Below, piece by piece: positions 13,710 to 22,522 of a DNA stretch of 25,369 nt. The notes beneath the pieces are model-generated. The model did not search any database and had not been told where the DNA came from. It saw only the letters and a program-made list of their open reading frames with translations. Within the stretch, counting starts at the first letter, position 1, and each line of letters opens with the position of its first letter. The position numbers were made by a program, and so were the translations under genes. The DNA comes from Oscillospiraceae bacterium (GTDB lineage: Bacteria; Bacillota; Clostridia; Oscillospirales; Ruminococcaceae): contig JAQXNQ010000081.1 of the NCBI GenBank assembly GCA_029098085.1, positions 1-25,369 on the forward strand, read 5' to 3'.

Positions 13710-14927
13710 ATGGATCAATATGGACAGAGCAGTGAAAGAGAGGAGCGGAGCAGACCCGCTTCCGGCGAAGCCGCAGGCAATACGGTTTCCTTTGACCGGA
13801 GCAGGGTGTCCCCCAGACCTCCTGCGCAGCCGCCCCGGAAGCGGCGCCGCAGGCGAATTCCCCAGCGGATCTACCGCCGCGGACGGCTCAGCGCCTTTTT
13901 CTATGTGACCGGCACCCTGGCGGTCTGCGTGGCTATAGCCTTTTTCTTCCTCAGCGCCTTCAACGATGTGCTGGCGTTCAGCAAGCCCAATCAGGTCATC
14001 GAGGTGACCATTCCCAAGGGCGCCGACACGGCGAAGATCGCCTCCATCCTGAAGGAGGAGGGGCTGATCAAGTACGACGGCCTTTTCAAATACATTTCGG
14101 AGTTTGAAAAGATCTATGAGGGCAAGTACGCCGCCGGTCAGCATGTGCTCAACACCAACATGAGCTATACCTCCATGATGGCTGCCATGCAGGAGAAGGA
14201 AAAGGCCCGTGAGACGGTCACCGTGACCATTCCGGAGGGCCTGCCCCTCAACAAGATCGCCGACCTGCTGGAGGAAAACGGCGTCTGCGATGCGGAGGAA
14301 TTCGTGGAGAAAGCCAACTCCAACAATTTTGGCTTTGATTTCGAGGAGGACATCCCAAACAGCAGCAAGATCTTCTACCGGCTGGAGGGCTATCTGTTCC
14401 CCGATACCTACGAGTTCTACAAGGACGACACCGCCCTCAACGTCATCCGCAAGCTGCTGCAGAACTTTGACAGCAAGATCACGCCGGATATGCAGTCTCT
14501 GATGAGAAAGCAGGGACTGACCCTCCATGAAACCCTGACCCTGGCTTCCATCGTCCAGGGGGAGGCCACCGGCGATGAGATGGGCAAGGTGGCTTCGGTT
14601 TACTGGAATCGTCTGAACGACAAGCTGACCTTCCCGCTGTTGCAGGCCGACCCCACCCGGGATTACGCCAATGAGCAGATTCTCACCCATCTGGGCGACC
14701 GGGACAAGTCGGCGGCGGACTACTACAACACTTATGTGTCGCCGGGACTTCCTCCGGGGCCCATCAACAATCCCGGCACTGCGGCCATCATGGCCGTGCT
14801 GAAGCCGGAGGACACTCCCTACTACTATTTCTGCACCGATCTGCGCACCAAGCAGTTCTACTATGCGGAAACCCTGGATCAGCACAACGCCAACGTCCGG
14901 AAGGCCGGCCTGCGGGGCTGGTCGTGA
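13710..14927 (+). CDS. mltG: Endolytic murein transglycosylase MltG
   Basis: MltG cuts nascent glycan strands and thereby ends or trims peptidoglycan polymerisation. The 405-residue protein starts at ATG 13710 (AAGGA nine bases upstream). It has a long, disordered, strongly basic cytoplasmic N-terminus (about 1-62, with RKRRRRR), one membrane segment at about 65-87, a LysM-like subdomain (about 95-170) and the YceG catalytic domain. Motifs: LEGYLFPDTYEFYK and ASIVQGEA with Glu285, aligning with the conserved Glu of the IVxxE motif; the position two residues before is Gln rather than the Glu found in E. coli. PGLPPGPINNPG and the C-terminal YYYFCTD complete the family pattern. It lies between the folate ligase and the U32 gene, an order I associate with Clostridia. 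Confidence 0.95.
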   Translation: MDQYGQSSEREERSRPASGEAAGNTVSFDRSRVSPRPPAQPPRKRRRRRIPQRIYRRGRLSAFFYVTGTLAVCVAIAFFFLSAFNDVLAFSKPNQVIEVTIPKGADTAKIASILKEEGLIKYDGLFKYISEFEKIYEGKYAAGQHVLNTNMSYTSMMAAMQEKEKARETVTVTIPEGLPLNKIADLLEENGVCDAEEFVEKANSNNFGFDFEEDIPNSSKIFYRLEGYLFPDTYEFYKDDTALNVIRKLLQNFDSKITPDMQSLMRKQGLTLHETLTLASIVQGEATGDEMGKVASVYWNRLNDKLTFPLLQADPTRDYANEQILTHLGDRDKSAADYYNTYVSPGLPPGPINNPGTAAIMAVLKPEDTPYYYFCTDLRTKQFYYAETLDQHNANVRKAGLRGWS

Positions 14928-14964
14928 CCGGTGCCGACGCTCTTCTGATGAAAGGATGAACAGC

Positions 14965-16227
14965 TTGAACAAGACACTGTCCCGACCGGAGATTCTGTCG
15001 CCGGTGGGGGACTTTGAGCGGCTGGAGGCAGCCATCCGGTTCGGCGCTGACGCCGTGTATCTGGGCAGCACCGAGTTCGGTATGCGGGCGGCGTCCGCCG
15101 TCTTTGACCTGCCCCTGCTGAAGCAGGCGGTGGAATATGCTCACGCCCGGGGTGTCCGGGTGTACCTGACCTGCAACACCCTGCCCCGCAGCAGCGAGAT
15201 CGACCGGATGGGGGACTTTATCCGGAACGCCGGTGAAACCGGCGTGGATGCCTTCATCGTGTCAGATATTGGCGTGCTGTCGCTGGTTCGCGAGGTTCTG
15301 CCGGAGGCGGAGATTCACATCTCCACCCAGACCGGCGTGGTCAACTACCGGACCGCCTGCGATCTCTACCGCATGGGCGCCAAACGAGTGGTGCTGGCCC
15401 GGGAGCTGTCGCTGGAGGAGATCCGCGAGATCCGGAGGCGGACGCCGCCCGAGCTGGAGATCGAGACCTTTGTCCACGGCGCCATGTGCATGTCCTTTTC
15501 GGGACGCTGCGTCCTGTCCAATTATCTGGTCAACCGGGACGCCAACCGGGGCGAATGCGCCCAACCCTGCCGCTGGAAGTATTTCCTGATGGAGGAAAAG
15601 CGTCCCCATCAGTTTTTCCCGGTGCTGGAGGACGAAGAGGGCAGCTACATCCTCAACGCCAAGGATCTGTGCATGCTGGAATATCTGGATCAGCTGACTG
15701 AGGCGGGCATCACCTCCTTCAAGATCGAGGGCCGCGCCAAGTCCTCCTACTATGTGTCGGTGGTGACCAACGCCTACCGGATGGCGCTGGACGATTATCT
15801 GGCCCATCCGGACGGCTGGAAGCTGCCGCCCTGGCTGATGGAGGAGGTGCGCAAGGTCAGCCACCGGGACTACTCCACCGGCTTCTATTTTGGCCGGCCG
15901 GAGGAGGGTCAGCGGTATGACACCGGCGGCTATATCCGCATCTGCGACATTGTGGCGGTGGTGCAGGAAGCAGCTGACGGCCGCATCCTCTGCCAGCAGA
16001 AGAACAAGTTTTGCGAGGGAGACGAGCTGGAGCTGCTGCAGCCGGGCAAAAAGCCGGTGCAGCTGACCGCTCGGGATCTCCGCAACAGCGAGGGCGCTCC
16101 CATCGCCGATACCCGCCATCCGGCCATGGCCTTTTCCATGGCGGCGCCGGAGGGACTCCTTCCGGCAGCGGGCAGCATCCTGCGCAAAAACATCCCCTCC
16201 GCCGGGCCCTGTGCCGGCAGTATCTGA
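14965..16227 (+). CDS. Peptidase U32 family protein
   Basis: A 420-residue protein of the U32 family, whose members include collagenase-like proteases and the tRNA-hydroxylation proteins TrhP/YegQ and RlhA; which job this one does is open. The start is TTG 14965: AAAGG (14951-14955) is nine bases away, while the ATG at 14956 directly abuts it. The N-terminal TIM-barrel part starts with RPEILSPVGDFERLEAAIRF. The U32 signature ETFVHGAMCMSFSGRCVLS is present, followed by NRGECAQPCRW; these four cysteines are the usual metal/Fe-S ligands of the family. The FKIEGRAKS stretch is also typical. A C-terminal beta-barrel follows (about 340-420). Confidence 0.92.
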   Translation: MNKTLSRPEILSPVGDFERLEAAIRFGADAVYLGSTEFGMRAASAVFDLPLLKQAVEYAHARGVRVYLTCNTLPRSSEIDRMGDFIRNAGETGVDAFIVSDIGVLSLVREVLPEAEIHISTQTGVVNYRTACDLYRMGAKRVVLARELSLEEIREIRRRTPPELEIETFVHGAMCMSFSGRCVLSNYLVNRDANRGECAQPCRWKYFLMEEKRPHQFFPVLEDEEGSYILNAKDLCMLEYLDQLTEAGITSFKIEGRAKSSYYVSVVTNAYRMALDDYLAHPDGWKLPPWLMEEVRKVSHRDYSTGFYFGRPEEGQRYDTGGYIRICDIVAVVQEAADGRILCQQKNKFCEGDELELLQPGKKPVQLTARDLRNSEGAPIADTRHPAMAFSMAAPEGLLPAAGSILRKNIPSAGPCAGSI

Positions 16228-16245
16228 AAGGAAGGATTGATACAT

Positions 16246-16941
16246 ATGGAACAGCATCCTCAGATGGAGCAGACTCCCCAGACAGAGCCGTCCTCCCAGC
16301 CGAAGCAGCAGCTGAATCTGCACACCGGCGTGGTGGAGCTGGCGCTGAAAATCTGGCGGACCATTATACTCTGCACGGTTATCTGCGCCGTGGTGGTCTT
16401 TTCCCTGAGCTCGCTGATGGTCAAGGGCGTTTGGGGCCCGCTGGTGGTGCAGGCGGTCTGCCTGATCATCGCCGGAGTGGTCGTCTACAGTCAGATGTGG
16501 GGCTTCGGCGACCGGGACGCCAACTTCATTCAGTTCGGCCGTCTGGAGAAGGATCCCTTCAAGGGCCTGAAGGTGATGCTGCTGGCTGTCATTCCCAGCC
16601 TGGTGCTGTGCATCCCCCTGGCTCTGTCCATGGTCGAAGTGCTTCCCTTTGACTTCATGCCCTTCTACCGCATTCTGGAGGCGCCGGTCTGGCCGCTGAT
16701 CAATATCATTCACCCCTACGGCGCCATTGCCCATGCGGCGGTGGAGGCCAACGAGTACATGGAGGCCACCGCTGCCACGGCAGGTCTGAGCTGGGGTCAG
16801 TTCGTACTGGTTTCCCTGCTGCCGCTGATCTATGTGCCCTTCGGCGTGGCGGGCTATGAGCTGGGTCTGCGCCGGATCTCGGTGGGCCTCAAGCTGATGT
16901 ACGAGGACAAAAACAAGAAAAAGGGCAAAGGAAAGAAATGA
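16246..16941 (+). CDS. Integral membrane protein of unknown function
   Basis: A 231-residue protein starting at ATG 16246, ten bases after AAAGGAAGG. The N-terminus is Gln/Pro-rich and polar (about 1-28). Hydrophobic segments lie at about 36-56, 62-82, 102-124 and 178-200, and the C-terminus is a Lys-rich cytoplasmic tail (KNKKKGKGKK). I do not recognise a family. It is the last gene of the nine-gene run, 18 bp after the U32 gene, and is closed by a strong terminator. Confidence 0.75.
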   Translation: MEQHPQMEQTPQTEPSSQPKQQLNLHTGVVELALKIWRTIILCTVICAVVVFSLSSLMVKGVWGPLVVQAVCLIIAGVVVYSQMWGFGDRDANFIQFGRLEKDPFKGLKVMLLAVIPSLVLCIPLALSMVEVLPFDFMPFYRILEAPVWPLINIIHPYGAIAHAAVEANEYMEATAATAGLSWGQFVLVSLLPLIYVPFGVAGYELGLRRISVGLKLMYEDKNKKKGKGKK

Positions 16942-16950
16942 TGCCCGTCC

Positions 16951-16985
16951 GGCGGGGCCGTCTTCCGGCTCCGCCGCATTTTTTT
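16951..16985 (+). terminator. Strong Rho-independent terminator of the nine-gene operon
   Basis: A 10-bp GC-rich stem (16951-16960 with 16966-16975, one G-U pair), a five-base loop and, after a four-base spacer, seven T (16979-16985). It lies between the membrane-protein gene and cwlD, so cwlD-radA-Nudix needs its own promoter or read-through; no clear promoter is visible in the 42 bp left. Confidence 0.9.
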
Positions 16986-17027
16986 CACCCCCGGCGCATA
17001 TGCTGCTGAAGAAGAGGGGGTGAGCCC

Positions 17028-17750
17028 GTGAAGGGACGGCTGAAGGCTTTGGGGGCAGTATCGGCCATTTTGCTGGCAGTGGCGCTGTTTTTCTTCGCTG
17101 CGGGGCGGATCAGGAGCAGCCTGATGGTCTCCGCCGGTCTGCCGGACCGTCCGGTCATTGTGCTGGATCCGGGCCACGGGGGGATGGACGGCGGCGCCAT
17201 CGGCAGCGGTGGTGTCGTTGAAAAGGATCTGAATCTGGAGATCGCCCTGCGGCTGCGGGATTTTCTCACCCTGTCGGGCTATGAGGTGCGGATGACCCGG
17301 GACAGCGACCGCTCAATCCACGACGAAGGGCTTACCAGCGTGCGGGAGCAGAAGCGCTCGGATATGCACAACCGCCTGAAGCTGATGGAGAACTGCGGGG
17401 ATGCGGTGGTGCTGTCCATTCACCAGAATCAGTTTGCCCAGTCCCGCTACTCCGGCGCTCAGATGTTTTACGGCCGGCAGAATCCGGAGAGCCGGGCGCT
17501 GGCTCAGTCCATTCAAAGCGCCTTCCGGCAGCTTCAGCCGGACAACAAACGGGAAATCAAGCCCGGCGGCAAGGAGCTCTATCTTTTGTGGGAGTGCAGC
17601 CAGCCCATCGTGCTGGTGGAGTGCGGCTTTATCTCCAATCCGGAGGAATGCGCCGCCCTGCAGGATGTCGGGTATCAGTGCAGGGTGGCTTTTGCCGTCC
17701 TTGCCGGACTGCTGCAGAGCGGGGAAGCGGACGGCGGACAACAGACCTGA
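17028..17750 (+). CDS. cwlD: N-acetylmuramoyl-L-alanine amidase, CwlD type
   Basis: A 240-residue zinc amidase. Start GTG 17028, with GAGGGGG 10-16 bases upstream. A membrane anchor or signal segment lies at 8-27, followed by the Amidase_3 domain (about 42-235): VLDPGHGGMDGG (His50), Glu65 in VVEKDLNLE, SIHQNQF (His132) and catalytic VECGF (Glu198). The SIHQNQF context followed by YSGAQMFY is the CwlD form rather than a general autolysin. In Bacillus, CwlD removes peptide side chains in spore cortex formation so that muramic-delta-lactam can be made and germination enzymes can recognise the cortex. This agrees with spoIIP in the window and a spore-forming host. It is followed by radA 14 bp downstream. 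Confidence 0.92.
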   Translation: MKGRLKALGAVSAILLAVALFFFAAGRIRSSLMVSAGLPDRPVIVLDPGHGGMDGGAIGSGGVVEKDLNLEIALRLRDFLTLSGYEVRMTRDSDRSIHDEGLTSVREQKRSDMHNRLKLMENCGDAVVLSIHQNQFAQSRYSGAQMFYGRQNPESRALAQSIQSAFRQLQPDNKREIKPGGKELYLLWECSQPIVLVECGFISNPEECAALQDVGYQCRVAFAVLAGLLQSGEADGGQQT

Positions 17751-17764
17751 AAGGCGGTGTCATT

Positions 17765-19126
17765 TTGGCCAAAACCAAGGACGTATATCTGTGCAGTGAA
17801 TGCGGGTATGAGACCCCCAAATGGCTGGGGCGCTGTCCGTCCTGCAACAGCTGGAATACCTTTTCCCAGGTGAGCCCCATCGCGTCTCCGGCGGGACGGA
17901 GCAGCGGACGGGCAGCGCCGGTGTCGTCCATCGGCTCCATCGCTCCTCAGGATGACATCCGCTACCACACCGGCATGACCGAGCTGGACCGGGTGCTGGG
18001 CGGCGGTCTGGTCAAGGGCTCGGTGGTGCTGCTGGGCGGCGATCCGGGCATCGGAAAATCCACCCTGCTGCTGCAGATCTGCCAGTCACTGGGGCAGTCG
18101 CTGCGGGTGCTCTATGTGTCGGGCGAGGAATCAGCCCGTCAATTGAAGCTGCGGGCAGAGCGGCTGCAGGTGGATGCAAAGAACTTGTTCGTCCTCTGCT
18201 GCGGCGATCTGGACACGGTGCTGGCCACCATTCGGGCGGAGCGCCCCCAGGTGGTGGTCATCGATTCCATCCAGACCATGGTGCTGCCGGAGGCCGGTTC
18301 CTCGGCAGGCAGCGTCACCCAGGTGCGGGAGTGCACCAACGCCCTGTTGGCCACTGCCAAGGAGAGCGACATCTCCATGGTGCTGGTGGGTCATGTGACC
18401 AAGGAGGGCAATCTGGCAGGCCCTCGGATCATGGAGCATATGGTGGACGCGGTCTTTCAGTTTGAAGGGGAGCAGCACCACAGCTACCGGATGCTGCGGG
18501 CGGCCAAAAACCGCTACGGCGCCACCAACGAGATCGCCGTCTTTGAGATGCAGGACAGGGGGCTGCGGCAGGTGACTAACCCCTCCGCCATGCTGCTGTC
18601 CGAGCGCCCGGCCGGGGTGTCGGGCAGCTGTGTGGTCTGTGTGCTGGAGGGCAGCCGCCCCATTCTGGCGGAGGTGCAGGCTCTGATCACCCGGTCGGGC
18701 TTTCCCTCGCCCCGGCGGATGGCCACCGGCTTCGATTACAATCGGATGAGCCTGCTGCTGGCGGTGCTGGAAAAGCGGGCAGGCTATACCTTTGCCAATC
18801 TGGACGCTTATGTCAACGTGGTGGGCGGCCTTCGGCTGGACGAGCCGGCCACCGACCTGCCCATCGCCCTGGCCATGGTGTCGGGGCTGCGGGACAAGCC
18901 CATTCCGGCGGACATGCTGGCCATTGGCGAGATCGGCCTGGGGGGAGAGGTGCGCAGCGTCCTGCGCATTGAGGACCGGATCCGGGAGGCGGAGCGGCTG
19001 GGCTTTACCCGCTGTCTGGTTCCCCAGTCCTGCCTGAAGGAGCTGGACCTGTCCCGGTTCAGCAAAATGAAGGTGGTGGGCGTGCGGGACATCGTGGAGG
19101 CCCTGCGTTCCATCAACGACGATTGA
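17765..19126 (+). CDS. radA: DNA repair protein RadA (Sms)
   Basis: RadA is a RecA-like helicase that processes branched recombination intermediates. The 453-residue protein starts at TTG 17765 with AAAGGCGG upstream; the resulting N-terminus (AKTKDVYLCSECGYETPKW) matches the family. It contains the C4 zinc finger (Cys10, 13, 24, 27), Walker A GGDPGIGKST (Lys98), the RadA-specific KNRYG motif (Lys248-Gly252) and a C-terminal Lon-protease-like domain (about 275-453). The ending overlaps the next frame slightly. The cwlD-radA arrangement and the shared strand suggest one transcript. Confidence 0.97.
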   Translation: MAKTKDVYLCSECGYETPKWLGRCPSCNSWNTFSQVSPIASPAGRSSGRAAPVSSIGSIAPQDDIRYHTGMTELDRVLGGGLVKGSVVLLGGDPGIGKSTLLLQICQSLGQSLRVLYVSGEESARQLKLRAERLQVDAKNLFVLCCGDLDTVLATIRAERPQVVVIDSIQTMVLPEAGSSAGSVTQVRECTNALLATAKESDISMVLVGHVTKEGNLAGPRIMEHMVDAVFQFEGEQHHSYRMLRAAKNRYGATNEIAVFEMQDRGLRQVTNPSAMLLSERPAGVSGSCVVCVLEGSRPILAEVQALITRSGFPSPRRMATGFDYNRMSLLLAVLEKRAGYTFANLDAYVNVVGGLRLDEPATDLPIALAMVSGLRDKPIPADMLAIGEIGLGGEVRSVLRIEDRIREAERLGFTRCLVPQSCLKELDLSRFSKMKVVGVRDIVEALRSINDD

Positions 19127-19140
19127 CAGGAGGATGTACG

Positions 19141-19617
19141 ATGGATCTGACGTTCAAAACACCGGAGGGCCGGTTCAATCACCGGGTGGCCGGTCTGCTG
19201 ATGCAGGAGGGAAGAGTCCTCATCATGATGGATCAGCGGTCGCCCTACTACTATCTGCCCGGCGGGCGGATTGCCCTTCACGAGACCAGCGGGGAGGCCA
19301 TCGTCCGCGAGCTTCGGGAGGAGCTGCACACCGAAGTCACGGTTCAGCGGCTCTGCTATGTGGCCGAGAGCTATTTCATCGAGGAGGTCAGCGGCGAGCG
19401 GTTTCACGAGGTCTGCTTCTACTATCAGCTGGAGCCTTCGGAGGAGCTGCTGTCCCGGGGGACGGAATTCTACAGTGAAGAAGGGCAGAAGCGCCACTTC
19501 TTCCGGTGGGCTTCCGTTTCTGAACTGCAGGACCTCTATTTCCAGCCGGTCTTTCTGAAGGACAGGCTGCAGCGGCTGCCGGAGCAGACCGAGCATCTGG
19601 TCATTCGGGAATATTAA
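19141..19617 (+). CDS. Nudix hydrolase
   Basis: A 158-residue hydrolase of nucleoside diphosphates linked to other moieties; the substrate is unknown. Start ATG 19141 with AGGAGG seven to twelve bases upstream, beginning 15 bp after the radA stop. The Nudix box spans about residues 42-64: Gly42, Glu48 and REL-REEL (Arg56, Glu57, Glu60, Glu61). The usual Gly near the end of the box is His here, while the metal-binding glutamates are intact. A C-terminal extension of about 50 residues (FFRWASVSELQDLYFQPVFL) is standard for the ADP-ribose/8-oxo-dGTP-type subgroup. Confidence 0.9.
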   Translation: MDLTFKTPEGRFNHRVAGLLMQEGRVLIMMDQRSPYYYLPGGRIALHETSGEAIVRELREELHTEVTVQRLCYVAESYFIEEVSGERFHEVCFYYQLEPSEELLSRGTEFYSEEGQKRHFFRWASVSELQDLYFQPVFLKDRLQRLPEQTEHLVIREY

Positions 19618-19627
19618 GGATGCACCC

Positions 19628-19656
19628 TTGCATTTGGCGGGGCTGCGTGGTATGAT
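19628..19656 (+). promoter_or_regulatory. Promoter of the sulfatase gene
   Basis: TTGCAT (19628-19633) and TATGAT (19651-19656) are 17 bp apart. The transcript would start about 70 bp before the ATG at 19734. Confidence 0.7.
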
Positions 19657-19733
19657 GAAGGACAGAGGAGCTGTTTTGTGCGTGCTGCACAGACCAGTTT
19701 CCGATGTCCTTATTTTTTACAGGAGGAACCGGC

Positions 19734-21245
19734 ATGGAAAAACGAAATATTCTGCTGATCACCAGCGACCAGCAGCACTACATGACCCTCGGTATTCTGA
19801 ACCCGGAGATTGAAACCCCCAATCTGGACCGGCTGGCCCGTCAGGGCATGCTGTTTCAGCGGGCCTACTGCCCCAATCCCACCTGCACCCCTACCCGCGC
19901 GTCGCTGATCACCGGCCAATATCCTTCGCAGCACGGCGCCTGGACGCTGGGCACCAAGCTGCCTGAGTCAGCCCATGTGGTGGGTGACGACTTCCATCAG
20001 GCGGGCTATAAGACGGCTCTTATCGGTAAGGCTCATTTCCAGCCCACCCGTTCGACGGAGGAATACCCGTCGCTGGAATCCATGCCGATTCTGCAGGATC
20101 TGGAGTTCTGGAAGAAGTTCCATGATCCCTTTTACGGCTTTGACCATGTAGAGCTGGCCCGCAACCACACCTATGAGCATCTGGTGGGGCAGCACTACGC
20201 CCTCTGGATGGAGGAAAAGGGCCTGAAAAACTGGCGGGACTATTTCACGCCGCCCACCGGTACCTGGGATCCCAAAAAGCTCTACCACTGGGACATCCCG
20301 GAGGAATACCATTACGATGCCTGGATCGCCGACCGTTCCATGGCCATGCTGGAGCAGTACGCCAAAGAGGATCAACCCTTCTTCCTCTGGTCCAGCTTCT
20401 TTGATCCCCACCCCGATTATCTGGCGCCGTCTCCCTGGGATACCATGTACGACAACCGTCCTCTGACAGTGCCCCATCTGACACCGGGTGAACACGACCA
20501 CAATCCGCCCCACTTTCAGCTGACCCAGCAGCCGGACGGAGACTTCTCCTCCTATAAGGAGACCGGCTGGTATTTGCACGGCATGCACCCCCACTGCGGT
20601 CAGTCCGAGGAGCAGATCCGCAAGAATATGAGCGTCTACTACGGCATGGTCAGCCTGATGGACAAATACATCGGAAAAATTCTGGACAAGCTGGACGAGC
20701 TGGGCCTCACCGATAAAACCCTGGTCATTTTCACCACCGACCACGGCCACTTCTTCGGTCAGCATGGTCTGCACGCCAAGGGGCCGTTCCTCTATGAGGA
20801 TATGATCCGGGTGCCGATGATCGCCCGGCTGCCGGGGGTCATTCCCGCCGGAACCAGAAATGGCGCCATCCAGTCGCTGGTGGACATTGCGCCCACCATG
20901 CTGGATTTCGCGGGTCTGCCCATTCCCCACACCATGACCGGCGTCAGCGAGAAGGCGGTCTGGAGCGGCGAAGCGGAGTCGGCGCGGGATCATGCCCTTT
21001 GTGAGCATCATCATGAGCCCACCACCATTCATCTGCGCACCTATGTGGACAAACGGTATAAACTGACCGTATATTACAATCAGACCTATGGCGAACTGTT
21101 TGATCTGGAGCAGGATCCCGGAGAGATCCACAATCTGTGGGACGATCCGGACAGCCAGCAGCTGAAGACAGAGTTGCTGATGAAATACATCTGGGCCGAT
21201 CTGGGGCGGGAAGAGATGTGGATGCCCCGGATTTCCGGCGCATAA
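19734..21245 (+). CDS. Cys-type sulfatase (S1 family)
   Basis: A 503-residue formylglycine sulfatase. Start ATG 19734 with AGGAGG seven bases upstream. The motif CTPTRASLITG holds C-x-P-x-R with Cys51, the residue that an anaerobic maturase would turn into formylglycine; no maturase gene is in the window. Metal ligands are probably Asp12 (in LLITSDQQ) and Asp336/His337 in FTTDHGHFFGQHG; the catalytic Lys lies in LHAKGPFLYEDM. There is no signal peptide, so it is cytoplasmic, as expected for a bacterium that first takes up sulfated glycan fragments. It sits with a ROK regulator, a MATE transporter and a mannosidase. The exact substrate cannot be read from the sequence. Confidence 0.93.
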   Translation: MEKRNILLITSDQQHYMTLGILNPEIETPNLDRLARQGMLFQRAYCPNPTCTPTRASLITGQYPSQHGAWTLGTKLPESAHVVGDDFHQAGYKTALIGKAHFQPTRSTEEYPSLESMPILQDLEFWKKFHDPFYGFDHVELARNHTYEHLVGQHYALWMEEKGLKNWRDYFTPPTGTWDPKKLYHWDIPEEYHYDAWIADRSMAMLEQYAKEDQPFFLWSSFFDPHPDYLAPSPWDTMYDNRPLTVPHLTPGEHDHNPPHFQLTQQPDGDFSSYKETGWYLHGMHPHCGQSEEQIRKNMSVYYGMVSLMDKYIGKILDKLDELGLTDKTLVIFTTDHGHFFGQHGLHAKGPFLYEDMIRVPMIARLPGVIPAGTRNGAIQSLVDIAPTMLDFAGLPIPHTMTGVSEKAVWSGEAESARDHALCEHHHEPTTIHLRTYVDKRYKLTVYYNQTYGELFDLEQDPGEIHNLWDDPDSQQLKTELLMKYIWADLGREEMWMPRISGA

Positions 21246-21257
21246 TCGGACTGCATG

Positions 21258-21292
21258 AAAAAACGGGCGGAGAGCACGAGTGCTTTCCGCCC
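21258..21292. terminator. Bidirectional terminator between sulfatase and ROK genes
   Basis: A 12-bp stem (21265-21276 with 21281-21292, one G-U pair) with a four-base loop. On the - strand it is followed by six T (RC of 21258-21263), a strong terminator for the ROK gene; on the + strand the tail is weaker. It lies 20 bp after the sulfatase stop. Confidence 0.85.
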
Positions 21293-21344
21293 ACTTTGCT
21301 GTGATGAAGAAAGAGCCCCCTGCTGCTGCAGAAGGCCATGAAAC

Positions 21345-22451
21345 TTATTCCTTGAAAAACAGATCGTATCCCAGATCGCCCCGGAAGATTTTTTCCAGCA
21401 CCAGACAGGCTGCGCCGTACATAGTGTTGTCGGTGCCGTAATGGGAGGAGGTGATGATGGGCGCGCTGTCACCCAGCCGCACATTGAGACGGGAGAAGAA
21501 GTACTCCCGCAGATCCTCGCCGAAGCCGGCCAGATCTGCATTGATGATCAGGGCTTCCGGACGGGTGGCCAGACAGAGGTTCGCCACCATGTCCATCAGC
21601 GGCCCGAAGGCCTCGCAGAGGATGGGATTGCCGGAAGGATTCTCCCTGCAGGCCGCCTGCACATCCGAAAGGGTCCGGCAGTCAGTTTCCAGTGCTTCGT
21701 TGCAGCGGCGGCAGATGGCCGGTGCGCTGGCCACATCCGCGAGCCGTCCGCCATGCCGGGACATCTGACCCAGCGGGCAGCAGCCGTCCGGCCCGCCCAG
21801 CAGGGTGTTATGCACTACAATGCCCGCACGCACGCCGCCGTCCGCCGTGGGCATGGGGCCTGCCTGTCCGACGGACAGACAAAAATAGCTTTCAAAATTC
21901 GTAAAGCGGGCAACCACCGCCGCATCGGCCGCCACATCCGCCATGGCGAAGGCGGGAACGTTCAGCCGCTCAGAGAGCTGGATGCCCAGCGAGCTGTCCC
22001 AGCCGGTGCCCAGGGCCATGCCGATGCCCAGCAGAGGCTGCTCCAGTGACTCCATCATGGACGCAATGGCCGCAGCCAGCGTGTCGATGGAATTGCCCGG
22101 CTCCACCTTGCGGGTGGTCTGTTTTAGCAGCTTCAGCTCCATGGAGAAGATACCGGCATACACCTGACGGCCGGTCAGCCACAGACCCGCCACCACAGGA
22201 GCCTTGTCCGAAAAGCAGAGGCCGGTCAGCTTGCGTCCGGCTCCCGGCTTTTCGATGCCGGTGGCGCGGGTTTCGCCGACCATGCCGCTGCGCAGCATTT
22301 CCGCGATGATGTTGGAAACGGTCATCTTGACCAGTCCCATGCGGGCGGCAATTTCAGTTCTGGAAATTCCGGGTTCCGTGCTCAGCAGGCGCAGAACCTG
22401 CTGTCTGTTGACCCGCTTTGTCGTGTCTCCGTTCATGCCACTGATCTTCAC
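21345..22451 (-). CDS. ROK-family transcriptional regulator (NagC/XylR type)
   Basis: A 368-residue sugar-responsive repressor. The start is GTG 22451, with AGGAGGG ten bases upstream; the ATG five codons later (22436) lacks a ribosome binding site. A winged helix-turn-helix (about 12-65) shows EIAARMGLVKMTVSNIIAEM. The ROK domain follows, with a degenerate kinase part: ADVAADAAV in place of the D-A-N motif. The usual C-x-C-G-x-x-G-C-x-E zinc site of ROK kinases is not in canonical form, although CRRCNEALETDC contains three cysteines. By family it is expected to bind a sugar or sugar phosphate and to control a carbohydrate locus, here presumably the neighbouring sulfatase, transporter and mannosidase. 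The gene converges with the sulfatase and diverges from the MATE gene. Confidence 0.92.
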   Translation of the reverse strand: MKISGMNGDTTKRVNRQQVLRLLSTEPGISRTEIAARMGLVKMTVSNIIAEMLRSGMVGETRATGIEKPGAGRKLTGLCFSDKAPVVAGLWLTGRQVYAGIFSMELKLLKQTTRKVEPGNSIDTLAAAIASMMESLEQPLLGIGMALGTGWDSSLGIQLSERLNVPAFAMADVAADAAVVARFTNFESYFCLSVGQAGPMPTADGGVRAGIVVHNTLLGGPDGCCPLGQMSRHGGRLADVASAPAICRRCNEALETDCRTLSDVQAACRENPSGNPILCEAFGPLMDMVANLCLATRPEALIINADLAGFGEDLREYFFSRLNVRLGDSAPIITSSHYGTDNTMYGAACLVLEKIFRGDLGYDLFFKE

Positions 22452-22522
22452 TGGCCGTTTTCCCTCCTGTATATGTTTGTCACACTTCATAGAAAAAATT
22501 CACGCGCCTGTAATTATTATTC

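Noticed and set aside
13071..15071. A 666-codon open frame on the - strand
   Set aside because: It lies opposite the formyl-THF ligase, MltG and U32 genes, which have clear motifs. Long antisense frames arise readily in GC-rich DNA.
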